The notes beneath the pieces are model-generated. The model saw only the letters and a list, made by a program, of their open reading frames with translations, had not been told where the DNA came from and searched no databases. 11,965 bases of DNA. Origin: Alphaproteobacteria bacterium. GTDB lineage: Bacteria > Pseudomonadota > Alphaproteobacteria > Micavibrionales > CSBR16-224. The stretch covers positions 1 to 11,965 of the forward strand of contig SBHI01000183.1 of the NCBI GenBank assembly GCA_006226225.1, given 5' to 3'. Both the position numbers and the translations under genes were made by a program. Positions 1 to 7,154 of the stretch are shown piece after piece. Each line of letters opens with the position of its first letter. The stretch's first letter is position 1.

Positions 1-560
1 TGGCCGAGGCCTTTATTACCTATTTGAAACTGTCATTATTCGCAGGGTTGTTTGTGTCCTTTCCGGTGATTGCCGTACAGGTTTGGAAATTTGTTGCACC
101 GGGGCTGTATCGCGAGGAGAAAAAAGCCTTTCTGCCTTTTGTCGTGGCAACGCCTGTGCTGTTCCTGATGGGGGCGGCATTTGCTTACTACGTCGTTTTT
201 CCGCTGGCATGGGCATTTTTCACAGGCTTTGAACAGCAGGGCGGCGCGGACGGTCTTGCCATCGTGCTGGAGGCGCGGGTCAGCGAATATCTGTCATTGG
301 TGATGAAAATGATTTTTGCCTTTGGTCTGTGTTTCCAACTGCCCGTATTGCTGACATTGATGGGGCGCGCAGGCATGATCACGGCGGAAGGACTGAAACA
401 GAAACGGCGTTATGCGGTGGTGCTGACTTTTGTTGTCGCGGCGGTGTTAACGCCGCCGGATGTGATCAGTCAGGTGGCACTGGCGTTTCCTGTTTTGCTG
501 CTTTATGAATTGTCGATTTATCTGGTCGGGTTTTACGACCGCAAAAAACAATCCGCTTAA
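1..560 (+). CDS. tatC: Sec-independent protein translocase subunit TatC, 3' part (5' end outside window)
   Basis: TatC is the multi-spanning inner-membrane receptor of the twin-arginine translocase; with TatA/TatB it binds RR signal peptides and exports folded proteins. About 185 codons are visible, read from base 3, and TAA is at 558-560. The family is usually about 250-270 residues, so roughly the first quarter lies upstream. Visible family marks are the block around APGLYREEKKAF, whose second Glu aligns with E. coli TatC Glu103 of the signal-peptide site; the RVSEYLS loop before TM4; and the LTPPDVISQ segment before TM6. Five hydrophobic segments are seen, consistent with TM2-TM6. The position of E. 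coli Glu170 reads Gln here (FQLPVLL). The 3' end overlaps the convergent thpR by 4 bases with no terminator. tatA/tatB would be expected upstream but cannot be seen. Confidence 0.96.
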   Translation, partial: AEAFITYLKLSLFAGLFVSFPVIAVQVWKFVAPGLYREEKKAFLPFVVATPVLFLMGAAFAYYVVFPLAWAFFTGFEQQGGADGLAIVLEARVSEYLSLVMKMIFAFGLCFQLPVLLTLMGRAGMITAEGLKQKRRYAVVLTFVVAAVLTPPDVISQVALAFPVLLLYELSIYLVGFYDRKKQSA

Positions 561-1105
561 TGATCCAGTGCCTGATAACTGCCGATGATCTGATATTCCG
601 GCCCGTCGGGATGCAGAAAGCTTTCATAGACATGGAATTCCGTCAGCGGAATATCAGTGATTTTGAATAGCGCGTTATGTTCCAGAAATGATGTGATGTC
701 TTTCATTGCGCGGTTTTTCGGACGGGCGAGTGTAATATGTGGTGTGTAATTGCGGGCGAATTTTTTTGCCGTGATGCCGGGGTCAAAATAGGCATTGACG
801 CTGCGGGCAAATTCCATGAAATCCTCATCCGGCGTGATACCGGCCCAAAGATGGGTGCAGTATTTTCCTTTTTTGAAATAGCCGATGCCGTTGATGCTGT
901 AGGTCAAAGAGGCAAAGCTGATATTGCCCAGATGATAATCCAGCTCGGGCAGAGAAGCTTCGTCGACACTGCCCAGAAAACGCAGCGTGATGTGAAAGCT
1001 TTCCGGCGGCACCCAGCGGATATCGGGCAGCCCGTATTCCAGCCGCAGCAGGGCGTTGCGGACATCTTCGGGCGGTTCTACGCCGATAAACAGCCTGCGG
1101 GACAT
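557..1105 (-). CDS. thpR: RNA 2',3'-cyclic phosphodiesterase (2H phosphoesterase, LigT/ThpR family)
   Basis: The 182-residue protein carries both catalytic HxTx signatures of 2H phosphoesterases: HIT at residues 38-40 in SFHITLRFLG and HIT at 123-125 in YTPHITLARPK. The N-terminal MSRRLFIGVEPP is also typical. Known members open 2',3'-cyclic phosphate ends of RNA to 2'-phosphates and can join tRNA halves in vitro; the cellular role is unclear. Length matches the family (about 175-190). The ATG start is well supported by a strong Shine-Dalgarno AAGGAGA just upstream (complement of roughly 1113-1120). It lies 15 bases downstream of the aldo/keto reductase stop, so the two are probably co-transcribed. 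The stop overlaps the tatC stop by 4 bases, a tail-to-tail arrangement. Confidence 0.93.
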   Translation of the reverse strand: MSRRLFIGVEPPEDVRNALLRLEYGLPDIRWVPPESFHITLRFLGSVDEASLPELDYHLGNISFASLTYSINGIGYFKKGKYCTHLWAGITPDEDFMEFARSVNAYFDPGITAKKFARNYTPHITLARPKNRAMKDITSFLEHNALFKITDIPLTEFHVYESFLHPDGPEYQIIGSYQALDH

Positions 1106-1120
1106 ATGGTGTATCTCCTT

Positions 1121-2170
1121 TTATGGGCAGGGATTGGGAACATCGTCATGTACGGCTTCTATTTCCGCGATCACATCATCCGGCAGTGTCAAATCGGCGG
1201 AGGCGATATTGGTTTTCAGCTGTTCCATTGTGGTGGCACCGATAATATTCGATGTCAGGAAACGGCGGCCGTTCACAAAGGCCAGCGCCATCTGCGCGGG
1301 ATCCAGTCCGGCGTTTTTGGCGATCTCGACATAGCGGGTAATCGTGCTTTCCGCATGCGGTTTCTGATAGCGTGACCCGCGCGGGTCAATATCGCGCCGC
1401 GATCCTTTCGGAACCTGCCCGTTCAGATATTTTCCGGTCAGTGAGCCGCCTGCCAGAGGCGAGTAAGCCAGCAGCCCGCATTTTTCCTGCAAGGCGACTT
1501 CGGACAGGCCGGTCTCGAATGTGCGGTTCAAAAGGTTATAGGGATTCTGAATTGACACAACGCGCGGCAGGCTGTGCTTGTCAGCCATTTGTAGAAATCC
1601 CATCACACCCCAGGGCGTTTCGTTGGATAATCCGACATGGCGGATGACGCCTTTTTCAATATAGTCATGTAAAATTTGCAGCACACCCAGCATGCGGTAT
1701 TCTTCATCCTCACGGATTTCGGCGGTTTCGGGGAAATTCAGTTTCCCGAAGCTGTTGACGTCGCGTTCCGGCCAATGCAGCTGGTACAAATCAATATAAT
1801 CGGTTTGCAGGCGTTTCAGACTGCCTTCGATGGCGGCGGCGATATTCTCGCGGTCATAGCGGCGGTCGCCGTTCCTGATCCAGGAAAGATGGCTGCCGGG
1901 GCCGGCGATTTTTGTCGCCAGAATGACTTTGTCGCGGCATTTGCGGCTGGCAAACCAGTTGCCGATGACTTCTTCGGTTTTTCCGCAGGTCTCGGCCGTC
2001 GGCGGAATGGCATAAAGCTCTGCCGTGTCGAAAAAATTGACGCCTTTGTCGACGGCGTAATCCATCTGTTCAAAACCTTCATCCTGTGTGTTCTGCTGTC
2101 CCCATGTCATGGTGCCAAGGCAGATCAGACTGACCTCAAGATCGGTTTTTCCAAGTTGTCTTTTTTCCAT
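1121..2170 (-). CDS. Aldo/keto reductase, Tas-like
   Basis: NADPH-dependent carbonyl reductase of the aldo/keto reductase superfamily, a cytoplasmic (alpha/beta)8 barrel. The catalytic tetrad is visible: Asp48 and Tyr53 in FFDTAELYA, Lys87 in ILATKIAG and His132 in YQLHWPER. The opening MEKRQLGKTDLEVSLICLGT, the IPPTAETCGKTEEVIG insert and the length of 349 residues all resemble E. coli Tas and relatives; the physiological substrate is not predictable. The reading frame is open 25 codons further upstream (to 2245). I place the start at 2170 because a GGAGG sits a few bases before this ATG, because the family motif begins here, and because the longer form would run far into the divergent promoter region. 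The gene heads a probable two-gene operon with thpR. Confidence 0.92.
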   Translation of the reverse strand: MEKRQLGKTDLEVSLICLGTMTWGQQNTQDEGFEQMDYAVDKGVNFFDTAELYAIPPTAETCGKTEEVIGNWFASRKCRDKVILATKIAGPGSHLSWIRNGDRRYDRENIAAAIEGSLKRLQTDYIDLYQLHWPERDVNSFGKLNFPETAEIREDEEYRMLGVLQILHDYIEKGVIRHVGLSNETPWGVMGFLQMADKHSLPRVVSIQNPYNLLNRTFETGLSEVALQEKCGLLAYSPLAGGSLTGKYLNGQVPKGSRRDIDPRGSRYQKPHAESTITRYVEIAKNAGLDPAQMALAFVNGRRFLTSNIIGATTMEQLKTNIASADLTLPDDVIAEIEAVHDDVPNPCP

Positions 2171-2262
2171 CACGCCCTCCGTGTGTCCTTGTTTTGCGGC
2201 ATAGAAAGTGCCAATATGTTTTTGCGTGTCTAGCATAAACGACAAAACAAGGGTGTGACAAT
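2171..2262. promoter_or_regulatory. Divergent intergenic region between aldo/keto reductase and HAD phosphatase
   Basis: These 92 bases separate two diverging genes and must hold both sets of start signals. A GGAGG ribosome site for the leftward gene and AAGGGTG for the rightward gene are visible. TAGCAT at 2231-2236 could be a rightward -10 box, but I find no convincing -35 for either direction. Confidence 0.4.
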
Positions 2263-2928
2263 ATGGTAGAAATGGTTATTTTCGACTGCGACGGTGTGAT
2301 CGTTGACAGTGAAATCGTCGTGAACCGCAGCAATGCGGCGGTGAAAACGGAACTCGGTTACCCGATTACAATGGAAGAACATATCCGCGTCTTTTGCGGG
2401 CAGGGGCCGGACAGCCCTGTGACGAAAGAGGCATGGGCAAAGCTTCCGGATAATTACCCCTCCATTGCTTATGAGCGCAGCCTTGTCCATCTTGAAGACG
2501 AGCTGGAGCCGATCCTGAATATCAAACAAGTGCTGGAAGGTCTGGAGGTGCCGTTCTGTATGGCCTCTAACAGCGCTTTGAAAAAAATCGACTTCATGCT
2601 GAACAAGACGGAAATCATGCCGCTGTTTGAAGGCCGTATTTTCAGCAGTGAAATGGTGCCGCGCGGCAAGCCGGAACCCGATGTTTATTTGCATGCTGCG
2701 GAAACCATGGGCGTTGACCCGGCGCGCTGCCTTGTCGTTGAAGATAGCATCCCCGGTGTGACGGCAGGTGTTGCAGCGGGCATGACCGTTCTGGGCTTCA
2801 CCGGCGGCAGTCATCACGCCCATATGGATGTTAAAGATCTGCTGCTGGAGCTTGGGGCGCGCGAATTATTCGATGATATGACCAAACTGCCGCAGTTAAT
2901 CGCGCATTACCGCCAGAAACAGGCGTAA
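2263..2928 (+). CDS. HAD-superfamily phosphatase, subfamily IA (YieH / beta-phosphoglucomutase-like)
   Basis: A 221-residue cytoplasmic haloacid dehalogenase-type hydrolase. Motif I is FDCDGVIVDSE, with nucleophile Asp8 and acid/base Asp10. Motif II is CMASNS. Motif III is the Lys in RGKPEPDVYLHAA, and motif IV is the Glu-Asp of VVEDSIPGV. An alpha-helical C1 cap lies between motifs I and II, as in beta-phosphoglucomutase and 6-phosphogluconate phosphatase YieH, which it resembles most. The likely reaction is hydrolysis of a small sugar phosphate; phosphatase versus mutase cannot be decided from sequence. The ATG is preceded by AAGGGTG at suitable distance. It is transcribed toward dnaN, 96 bases upstream of it, and no terminator is seen between them, so read-through into dnaN is possible. 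Confidence 0.9.
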   Translation: MVEMVIFDCDGVIVDSEIVVNRSNAAVKTELGYPITMEEHIRVFCGQGPDSPVTKEAWAKLPDNYPSIAYERSLVHLEDELEPILNIKQVLEGLEVPFCMASNSALKKIDFMLNKTEIMPLFEGRIFSSEMVPRGKPEPDVYLHAAETMGVDPARCLVVEDSIPGVTAGVAAGMTVLGFTGGSHHAHMDVKDLLLELGARELFDDMTKLPQLIAHYRQKQA

Positions 2929-2966
2929 TCTGGCTTAAAATGGCTTTTCTTTTCGGGCTGAAGTGC

Positions 2967-2972
2967 TAGAAT
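2967..2972 (+). promoter_or_regulatory. Candidate -10 box upstream of dnaN
   Basis: TAGAAT lies 52 bases before the dnaN ATG, inside the 96-base gap after the HAD gene. The expected -35 position reads only a weak T-rich sequence, so this is a tentative call. The AAGGAG ribosome site at 3007-3012 is clear, though its 12-base spacing to the ATG is somewhat long. Confidence 0.3.
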
Positions 2973-3024
2973 ACCGCATTACATTTTCAGGACAGGATTC
3001 ATTTGCAAGGAGAGACCAAAAGCC

Positions 3025-4149
3025 ATGAAGTTTTCTATTGACCGTTCGGACCTGTTGCGCGCTTTGAGCCATGTTCACACGATTGTTGAACGCCGGAACA
3101 CGATTCCCATTCTGGCGAATGTGCTGCTTCGCGCCGAAGACGGCATTCTGTTTCTGAACACCACCGATATGGATCTGGAAATCGCCGAAAGCGTTCCCGC
3201 AAGCGTGGAACGTGCAGGCGCGACAACAGTTCCCGCCAATACGCTGTATGATATTGTGCGTAAACTTCCTGACGGCAGCAGCGTCAGCATGGATATTCCT
3301 GAAGGCGATAATAAAATGTTGGTCAAGGCCGGACGTTCCGACTTCCGCCTCGGCTGTCTGCCGGTCGATGACTTCCCGCAAATGTCCAGCGATGGCGATT
3401 TTCCGCATCAATTCGAAATTCCCGCCTCGCAGCTGCGGACATTGATTGACCGCACGCGCTTCGCTATTTCGACGGAAGAAACCCGCTATTACCTGAACGG
3501 TATTTTCATGCATGCGACGGAAAGCAAAAGCGGCAAGGTTCTGCGCGCCGTTGCGACCGATGCGCACCGTCTGGCACGGTTTGAAATCCCGCTGCCCGAT
3601 GGCGCGGAAAACATGACCTCCGGCGTAATTATTCCGCGCAAGGCCGTCGGTGAAATCCGCAAACTGATCGAGGAAGCGGGCGACACCATCAAAATCAGCC
3701 TGTCGGATACGAAAATGCAATGCAGCTTCGACCACATCACGCTGACCACGAAACTGATCGACGGTACCTTCCCCGATTACGAGCGTGTCATTCCGAAAAA
3801 CAATGACAAGGTACTGGAAATCAATCCGGCGATTTTCGCAGGGGCTGTTGACCGCGTTTCAACCATTGCGACGGAAAAATCCCGTGCGGTGAAAATGGCG
3901 CTGAACGGCAAAATGATGACCCTGTCGGCGACCAGCCCCGAAAGCGGCAGCGCTACGGAAGAGCTGGAAATCGTCTTTGATGCCGACCCCGTTGAAATCG
4001 GTTTTAACGCCGCCTATCTGATGGATGTTGCTAAACAGATCGAGGGCGACGGCTGCCGTATGACACTGGCCGATTCCGCATCACCGACTATCATTCAGGA
4101 TGTCGGTGATGATAACGCGCTTTACGTGCTGATGCCGATGCGCGTCTGA
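3025..4149 (+). CDS. dnaN: DNA polymerase III subunit beta (sliding clamp)
   Basis: The beta clamp is a ring-shaped homodimer that encircles DNA and tethers Pol III and many repair and replication partners through its hydrophobic cleft. The 374-residue length matches the three-domain family (E. coli 366). Signatures include RYYLNGIFM at the domain 1/2 junction, ATDAHRLARFEIP in domain 2, FPDYERVIP near the domain 2/3 boundary, and the C-terminal YVLMPMRV. That last segment contributes to the partner-binding pocket (E. coli ends MPMRL). The ATG has an AAGGAG upstream. dnaA, recF and gyrB are absent from the window, so this is not the classical dnaA-dnaN-recF cluster; separation from dnaA is common in alphaproteobacteria. 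A cupin gene follows after 14 bases and is probably co-transcribed. Confidence 0.98.
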   Translation: MKFSIDRSDLLRALSHVHTIVERRNTIPILANVLLRAEDGILFLNTTDMDLEIAESVPASVERAGATTVPANTLYDIVRKLPDGSSVSMDIPEGDNKMLVKAGRSDFRLGCLPVDDFPQMSSDGDFPHQFEIPASQLRTLIDRTRFAISTEETRYYLNGIFMHATESKSGKVLRAVATDAHRLARFEIPLPDGAENMTSGVIIPRKAVGEIRKLIEEAGDTIKISLSDTKMQCSFDHITLTTKLIDGTFPDYERVIPKNNDKVLEINPAIFAGAVDRVSTIATEKSRAVKMALNGKMMTLSATSPESGSATEELEIVFDADPVEIGFNAAYLMDVAKQIEGDGCRMTLADSASPTIIQDVGDDNALYVLMPMRV

Positions 4150-4163
4150 CGGGGTGTAACGTC

Positions 4164-4508
4164 ATGGACGGCAAAGAGTCACTCGTGAAAAACGGTGCTT
4201 CCTGTTGTTTTCCTGAGCCAATTCGTCAGCTTCCGCCGTTTCAATGTCGTTTTGACGCTTACCAGCTGGCGGCGGAAAACTGCCGCGTGTTGTTTGCCGT
4301 TTATCCGGCAGGCAGTGATATCGAAACCCATACACATGACACGGAAAATTGGGGCGTTGTCACAAAGGGTGAGATGATGCTGACAGTTGAAGGGGTGGAG
4401 AAGAGCTATAAGCCGGGCGACTGGTATCATGTTCCTACAGGTGCCGAACATTCCGCCCGTTGCGACTGTGACACCGAGCAGATCGAATTCTGGTTTGATC
4501 CAAAATAA
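4164..4508 (+). CDS. Small single-domain cupin protein
   Basis: A 114-residue single-domain beta-barrel cupin of unknown substrate. Cupin motif 1 is read as ETHTHDTENWGVVTKGE, giving metal-ligand candidates His56 and His58 plus Glu61 or Asn62. Motif 2 is PGDWYHVPTGAEHSA with His96. Both motifs fit the conserved pattern, so divalent metal binding is plausible, but the Gln/Glu ligand usual in motif 1 appears to be Asn or shifted by one. It lacks extra domains, so it could be a small isomerase, a dioxygenase-type enzyme or a sensor. The ATG lies 14 bases after the dnaN stop, with GGGGTG overlapping that gap, which suggests coupling to dnaN expression. It converges on ppsR with 12 bases between stops and no terminator. 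Confidence 0.85.
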   Translation: MDGKESLVKNGASCCFPEPIRQLPPFQCRFDAYQLAAENCRVLFAVYPAGSDIETHTHDTENWGVVTKGEMMLTVEGVEKSYKPGDWYHVPTGAEHSARCDCDTEQIEFWFDPK

Positions 4509-4520
4509 CTTTAAGAGATT

Positions 4521-5405
4521 TTAAGACTGGCTTTGCTGTTCCTGCGGAGCGGCACGCTGCGCCGCTTTTTTGGCGCGGGCCTCTTCTTCCAATTCGCGTT
4601 TGCGGCTCAGCAATGTCAGGATTTCCGCGGCGGTCTCCTCGACACTGCGGCGGGTGACGTCAATCACAGGCCAGCCCATACGAGTGTAAAGCTGCCGCGC
4701 TTGTGCGACTTCCTCTTTAACTTTGCCGATCTCCAGATAATCGGTTTGGCTGTTCTCGCCGATATGTTGCAACCGGTTGGTACGCAGTTCGACCAGCCGT
4801 GCAGGGCTTTCCGTCAGCCCGACAAAAAGCGGTGTTTTCAAATCGAAGACCTCCGGCGGCAGCGCAATGCCGGGAACCAGCGGAATATTTGCCGCTTTGA
4901 CACCGCGATTGGCCAGATAAAGACAGGTCGGCGTTTTTGATGTCCGTGACACGCCCAGCAAAACCACATCCGCCTCGGCAAGGCTGCGCCCTGTACGCTG
5001 GCCGTCATCATGATGCAGGGCGTAATCCATCGCATCAATGCGGCTGAAATAATCCTCATTCAATATATGCTGCAATCCGGGCATGGAACGGCTCTTCAGG
5101 CCGAGATATTCACTGAGGCTGTTCATGATCGGCTGCAGGACGGGGATGGCGGGGATACCTGCTTCGCGGCATTTTTCCTGCAGATAATGCGCCAGCGCAT
5201 CATCGACCAGTGTGAACAGCACGGGGCCCGGCATTTCCGCAACGCTTTTCATCAGATTGTCGATCTGTCGCTTTTCGCGTACCAGATTCCACAAATGTTC
5301 GACAGGCAGCACTTCCGAAAACTGTGCAATGCAGGCTTTGACAACGCCGTGCAGCGTCCCGCCGGTTGAATCGGATACCAGATGCAGATTGATTTCGCGT
5401 GTCAT
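4521..5405 (-). CDS. ppsR: Bifunctional kinase/pyrophosphorylase regulating PPDK or PEP synthase (PSRP)
   Basis: This family (formerly DUF299) phosphorylates a threonine of pyruvate phosphate dikinase or PEP synthase using ADP, inactivating it, and reverses this by phosphate-dependent phosphorolysis, releasing PPi. It thereby sets the pyruvate/PEP balance. The 294-residue length fits. The N-terminal HLVSDSTGGTLHGVV block and the nucleotide loop GVSRTSKTPTCLYLA (residues 151-165) are diagnostic. The target enzyme is not in the window; in alphaproteobacteria PPDK is the usual partner, but this is inference. The last 25 residues are a charged Glu/Ala/Lys then Gln-rich tail. The ribosome site before the ATG is weak (purine-rich AAAGAAACGG). 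The gene starts 23 bases after the MoCF-domain gene and likely shares its transcript. Confidence 0.95.
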   Translation of the reverse strand: MTREINLHLVSDSTGGTLHGVVKACIAQFSEVLPVEHLWNLVREKRQIDNLMKSVAEMPGPVLFTLVDDALAHYLQEKCREAGIPAIPVLQPIMNSLSEYLGLKSRSMPGLQHILNEDYFSRIDAMDYALHHDDGQRTGRSLAEADVVLLGVSRTSKTPTCLYLANRGVKAANIPLVPGIALPPEVFDLKTPLFVGLTESPARLVELRTNRLQHIGENSQTDYLEIGKVKEEVAQARQLYTRMGWPVIDVTRRSVEETAAEILTLLSRKRELEEEARAKKAAQRAAPQEQQSQS

Positions 5406-5428
5406 AACAGCCGTTTCTTTATTGTTAT

Positions 5429-6214
5429 TTAGCCCGTTTCGCGGGCTTTTATTTCATTGCCGCGGATATTGACGGCGCTGGCCGTGCCGCCAAGCGCGTC
5501 GATAATGGTGATCACTTCATCGGTCGCATTGTCCAAAAGCGCCGCATCCGTCGCGCGCAGCACAAGGCTTAAGCCCAGAATACCGCCGCGATATTGCGGG
5601 TAACTGCCGATGGAGACATCGGGATATTTGTCCTGCAAAGCGCCGAGGTCTTTGGCGACCTGACTTTCATAAAGGTCGCAGGTAATGGTATTGGACAGCA
5701 TCGGATCGCCGCCGATCAGCCCGTCGATAAACCCTTCCAGCATGCCTTGCATAATCCGCGGCACACCGGCAAGCACATAGACATTCTCCATCTTGAAGCC
5801 GGGCGCGCCGCTGACGGGATTGTTGATTAGCGCCGCACCTTCGGGAACGGCGGCCATTTTCAGCCGTGCCTCGTTCAGATCGCTTGTGCCGTAATAATCT
5901 TCCAGAATTTTGCGGGCGGCGGGGTCTTCTTTGACCGGAACGGAAAATGCCTGTGCAATGGCGGCGGCGGTGATGTCATCATGGGTCGGCCCGATACCGC
6001 CTGTCGTCAGCAGATAAGTGTAGCTGGCGCGGAGTGCATTCACGGCATTGACAATTGCCGCGTAATCATCCGAAACAACGCGCACTTCGCGCAGTTTGAT
6101 GCCGTGTTCGGCCAGTTTTTCGGCAATCCAGGGCGTATTCTGGTCAACCGTACGGCCGGACAGAATCTCGTCTCCGATAATCAGAATGGCGGCTGTATAG
6201 GTCTCGGCGCTCAT
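5429..6214 (-). CDS. Stand-alone MoCF-binding domain protein (CinA N-terminal-like, competence/damage-inducible protein A family)
   Basis: A 261-residue protein with the molybdopterin-cofactor-binding fold shared by MoaB/MogA and CinA N-termini. IIGDEILSGRTVDQN (residues 12-26) and LLTTGGIGPTHDDIT (68-82) are the signature loops. The CinA C-terminal NMN-deamidase domain is missing, so this is the domain-only form frequent in alphaproteobacteria. The function is unproven: pterin binding or a nucleotide pyrophosphatase-like role is possible. The frame is open to a TTG at 6265. I chose the ATG at 6214 because homology begins directly after it; an AGGAGC lies 14 bases upstream and a nearer GAG also exists, so the exact ribosome site is uncertain. 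It leads the ppsR pair and diverges from map. Confidence 0.88.
   Translation of the reverse strand: MSAETYTAAILIIGDEILSGRTVDQNTPWIAEKLAEHGIKLREVRVVSDDYAAIVNAVNALRASYTYLLTTGGIGPTHDDITAAAIAQAFSVPVKEDPAARKILEDYYGTSDLNEARLKMAAVPEGAALINNPVSGAPGFKMENVYVLAGVPRIMQGMLEGFIDGLIGGDPMLSNTITCDLYESQVAKDLGALQDKYPDVSIGSYPQYRGGILGLSLVLRATDAALLDNATDEVITIIDALGGTASAVNIRGNEIKARETG
5431..5452 (+). other. Hairpin with T-tract on the plus strand at the MoCF/ppsR junction
   Basis: AGCCCG (5431-5436) and CGGGCT (5442-5447) form a perfect 6-base stem around a 5-base loop, followed on the plus strand by TTTTAT. It overlaps the last codons and stop of the leftward MoCF gene. In the leftward transcript no U-run follows, so it would not terminate transcription into ppsR. 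It could stop antisense transcription or mark RNA processing. Confidence 0.35.
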
Positions 6215-6270
6215 CTGCTCTTTATTACGCTCCTGTTCTGTGCTATTTCCTAGTCTTTCAAGCAATGATG

Positions 6271-6278
6271 ATTATACT
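6271..6278. promoter_or_regulatory. Overlapping divergent -10 boxes between the MoCF gene and map
   Basis: The leftward strand reads TATAAT (complement of 6271-6276) and the rightward strand reads TATACT (6273-6278). The two -10-like boxes therefore overlap by four bases in the 105-base gap between diverging genes. The leftward -35 position reads AGGACT with 17-base spacing, and the rightward -35 is not recognisable. If real, the two promoters would exclude each other. Confidence 0.35.
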
Positions 6279-6319
6279 GGAAAAGATAACCCGAGTCCTT
6301 AATGAAAGGCAAGCAGGCA

Positions 6320-7150
6320 ATGAACACGAAATCGGAATACAAAACAGTACAGCATGCGGAGGAAGGTATGGTTCTGCTCCATGATGCTGCGGCTTTTGAA
6401 GGCATGCGTGTTGCAGGCCGTCTGGCGGCGGACACGCTGGATTACATCACTGATTTTGTCAAACCCGGTGTGACGACGGAATATCTGGATAATCTGTGTC
6501 ATAAATTCATTGAAGACCATGATGCGATTCCCGCGCCGCTGGGCTATAAAGGTTACCCCAAGGCAACCTGTATTTCCGTGAACCATGTTGTCTGCCACGG
6601 CATTCCGGGAGAAAAGCCTCTACAGGAAGGCGATATTCTGAATATTGATGTGACGGTTATTGTTGACGGCTGGCATGGTGATACCAGCCGCATGTATTAT
6701 TGCGGCGAAAAAATTCCCGTCAAGGCGCAGCGTCTCGTTGAGACGACTTACGAGGCAATGATGCTGGGAATTGAGCAGGTCAAACCCGGGGCAACGCTGG
6801 GCGATGTTGCCGCCGCCATCCAGAAATATGCGGAAGGACGGCGTTTTTCGGTTGTGCGTGACTTCTGCGGTCACGGTATCGGCCAGACGTTCCACATGCC
6901 GCCCTCCGTTCTTCATTACGGCAAGGCGGGCGAGGGGCTGGTTTTGCAGCCGGGAATGTTCTTTACGATCGAACCGATGATCAATACCGGCAAATATGAT
7001 GTGAAAATTCTCGAAGACGGCTGGACGGCTGTCACGCGCGACAAATCATTGTCGGCACAATTTGAACATTCTCTGGCTGTCACGGAAGACGGGTTTGAAA
7101 TTTTCACCCTGTCACCGAAGGGCTATACTTGCCCTCCCTATACGGGCTGA
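6320..7150 (+). CDS. map: Type I methionine aminopeptidase
   Basis: Removes the initiator methionine from nascent proteins; an essential cytosolic dinuclear metallopeptidase of the pita-bread fold. All expected ligands are present with spacing nearly identical to E. coli MetAP: Asp110, Asp121, His185, Glu218 and Glu249, plus the catalytic-site His93 in VCHGIPGE. Sequence blocks KGYPKATCISVN, FCGHGIGQTFH, FTIEPM and FEHSLAVTEDG are textbook. Length is 276 residues, with a short N-terminal extension relative to E. coli (264) as is usual in alphaproteobacteria. An alternative ATG at 6302 adds six residues. I prefer 6320 because AAAGG precedes it by 10 bases and nothing similar precedes 6302. It is followed after 4 bases by radC, suggesting one operon. 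Confidence 0.97.
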   Translation: MNTKSEYKTVQHAEEGMVLLHDAAAFEGMRVAGRLAADTLDYITDFVKPGVTTEYLDNLCHKFIEDHDAIPAPLGYKGYPKATCISVNHVVCHGIPGEKPLQEGDILNIDVTVIVDGWHGDTSRMYYCGEKIPVKAQRLVETTYEAMMLGIEQVKPGATLGDVAAAIQKYAEGRRFSVVRDFCGHGIGQTFHMPPSVLHYGKAGEGLVLQPGMFFTIEPMINTGKYDVKILEDGWTAVTRDKSLSAQFEHSLAVTEDGFEIFTLSPKGYTCPPYTG

Positions 7151-7154
7151 CGGA

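Noticed and set aside
737..1375. Rightward frame (212 codons) across thpR and the reductase
   Set aside because: Both leftward genes carry complete catalytic motifs; this frame spans their junction and looks like a shadow.
2935..3735. Leftward frame (266 codons) opposite dnaN
   Set aside because: dnaN is unambiguous on the plus strand, and the antisense product has no recognisable features.
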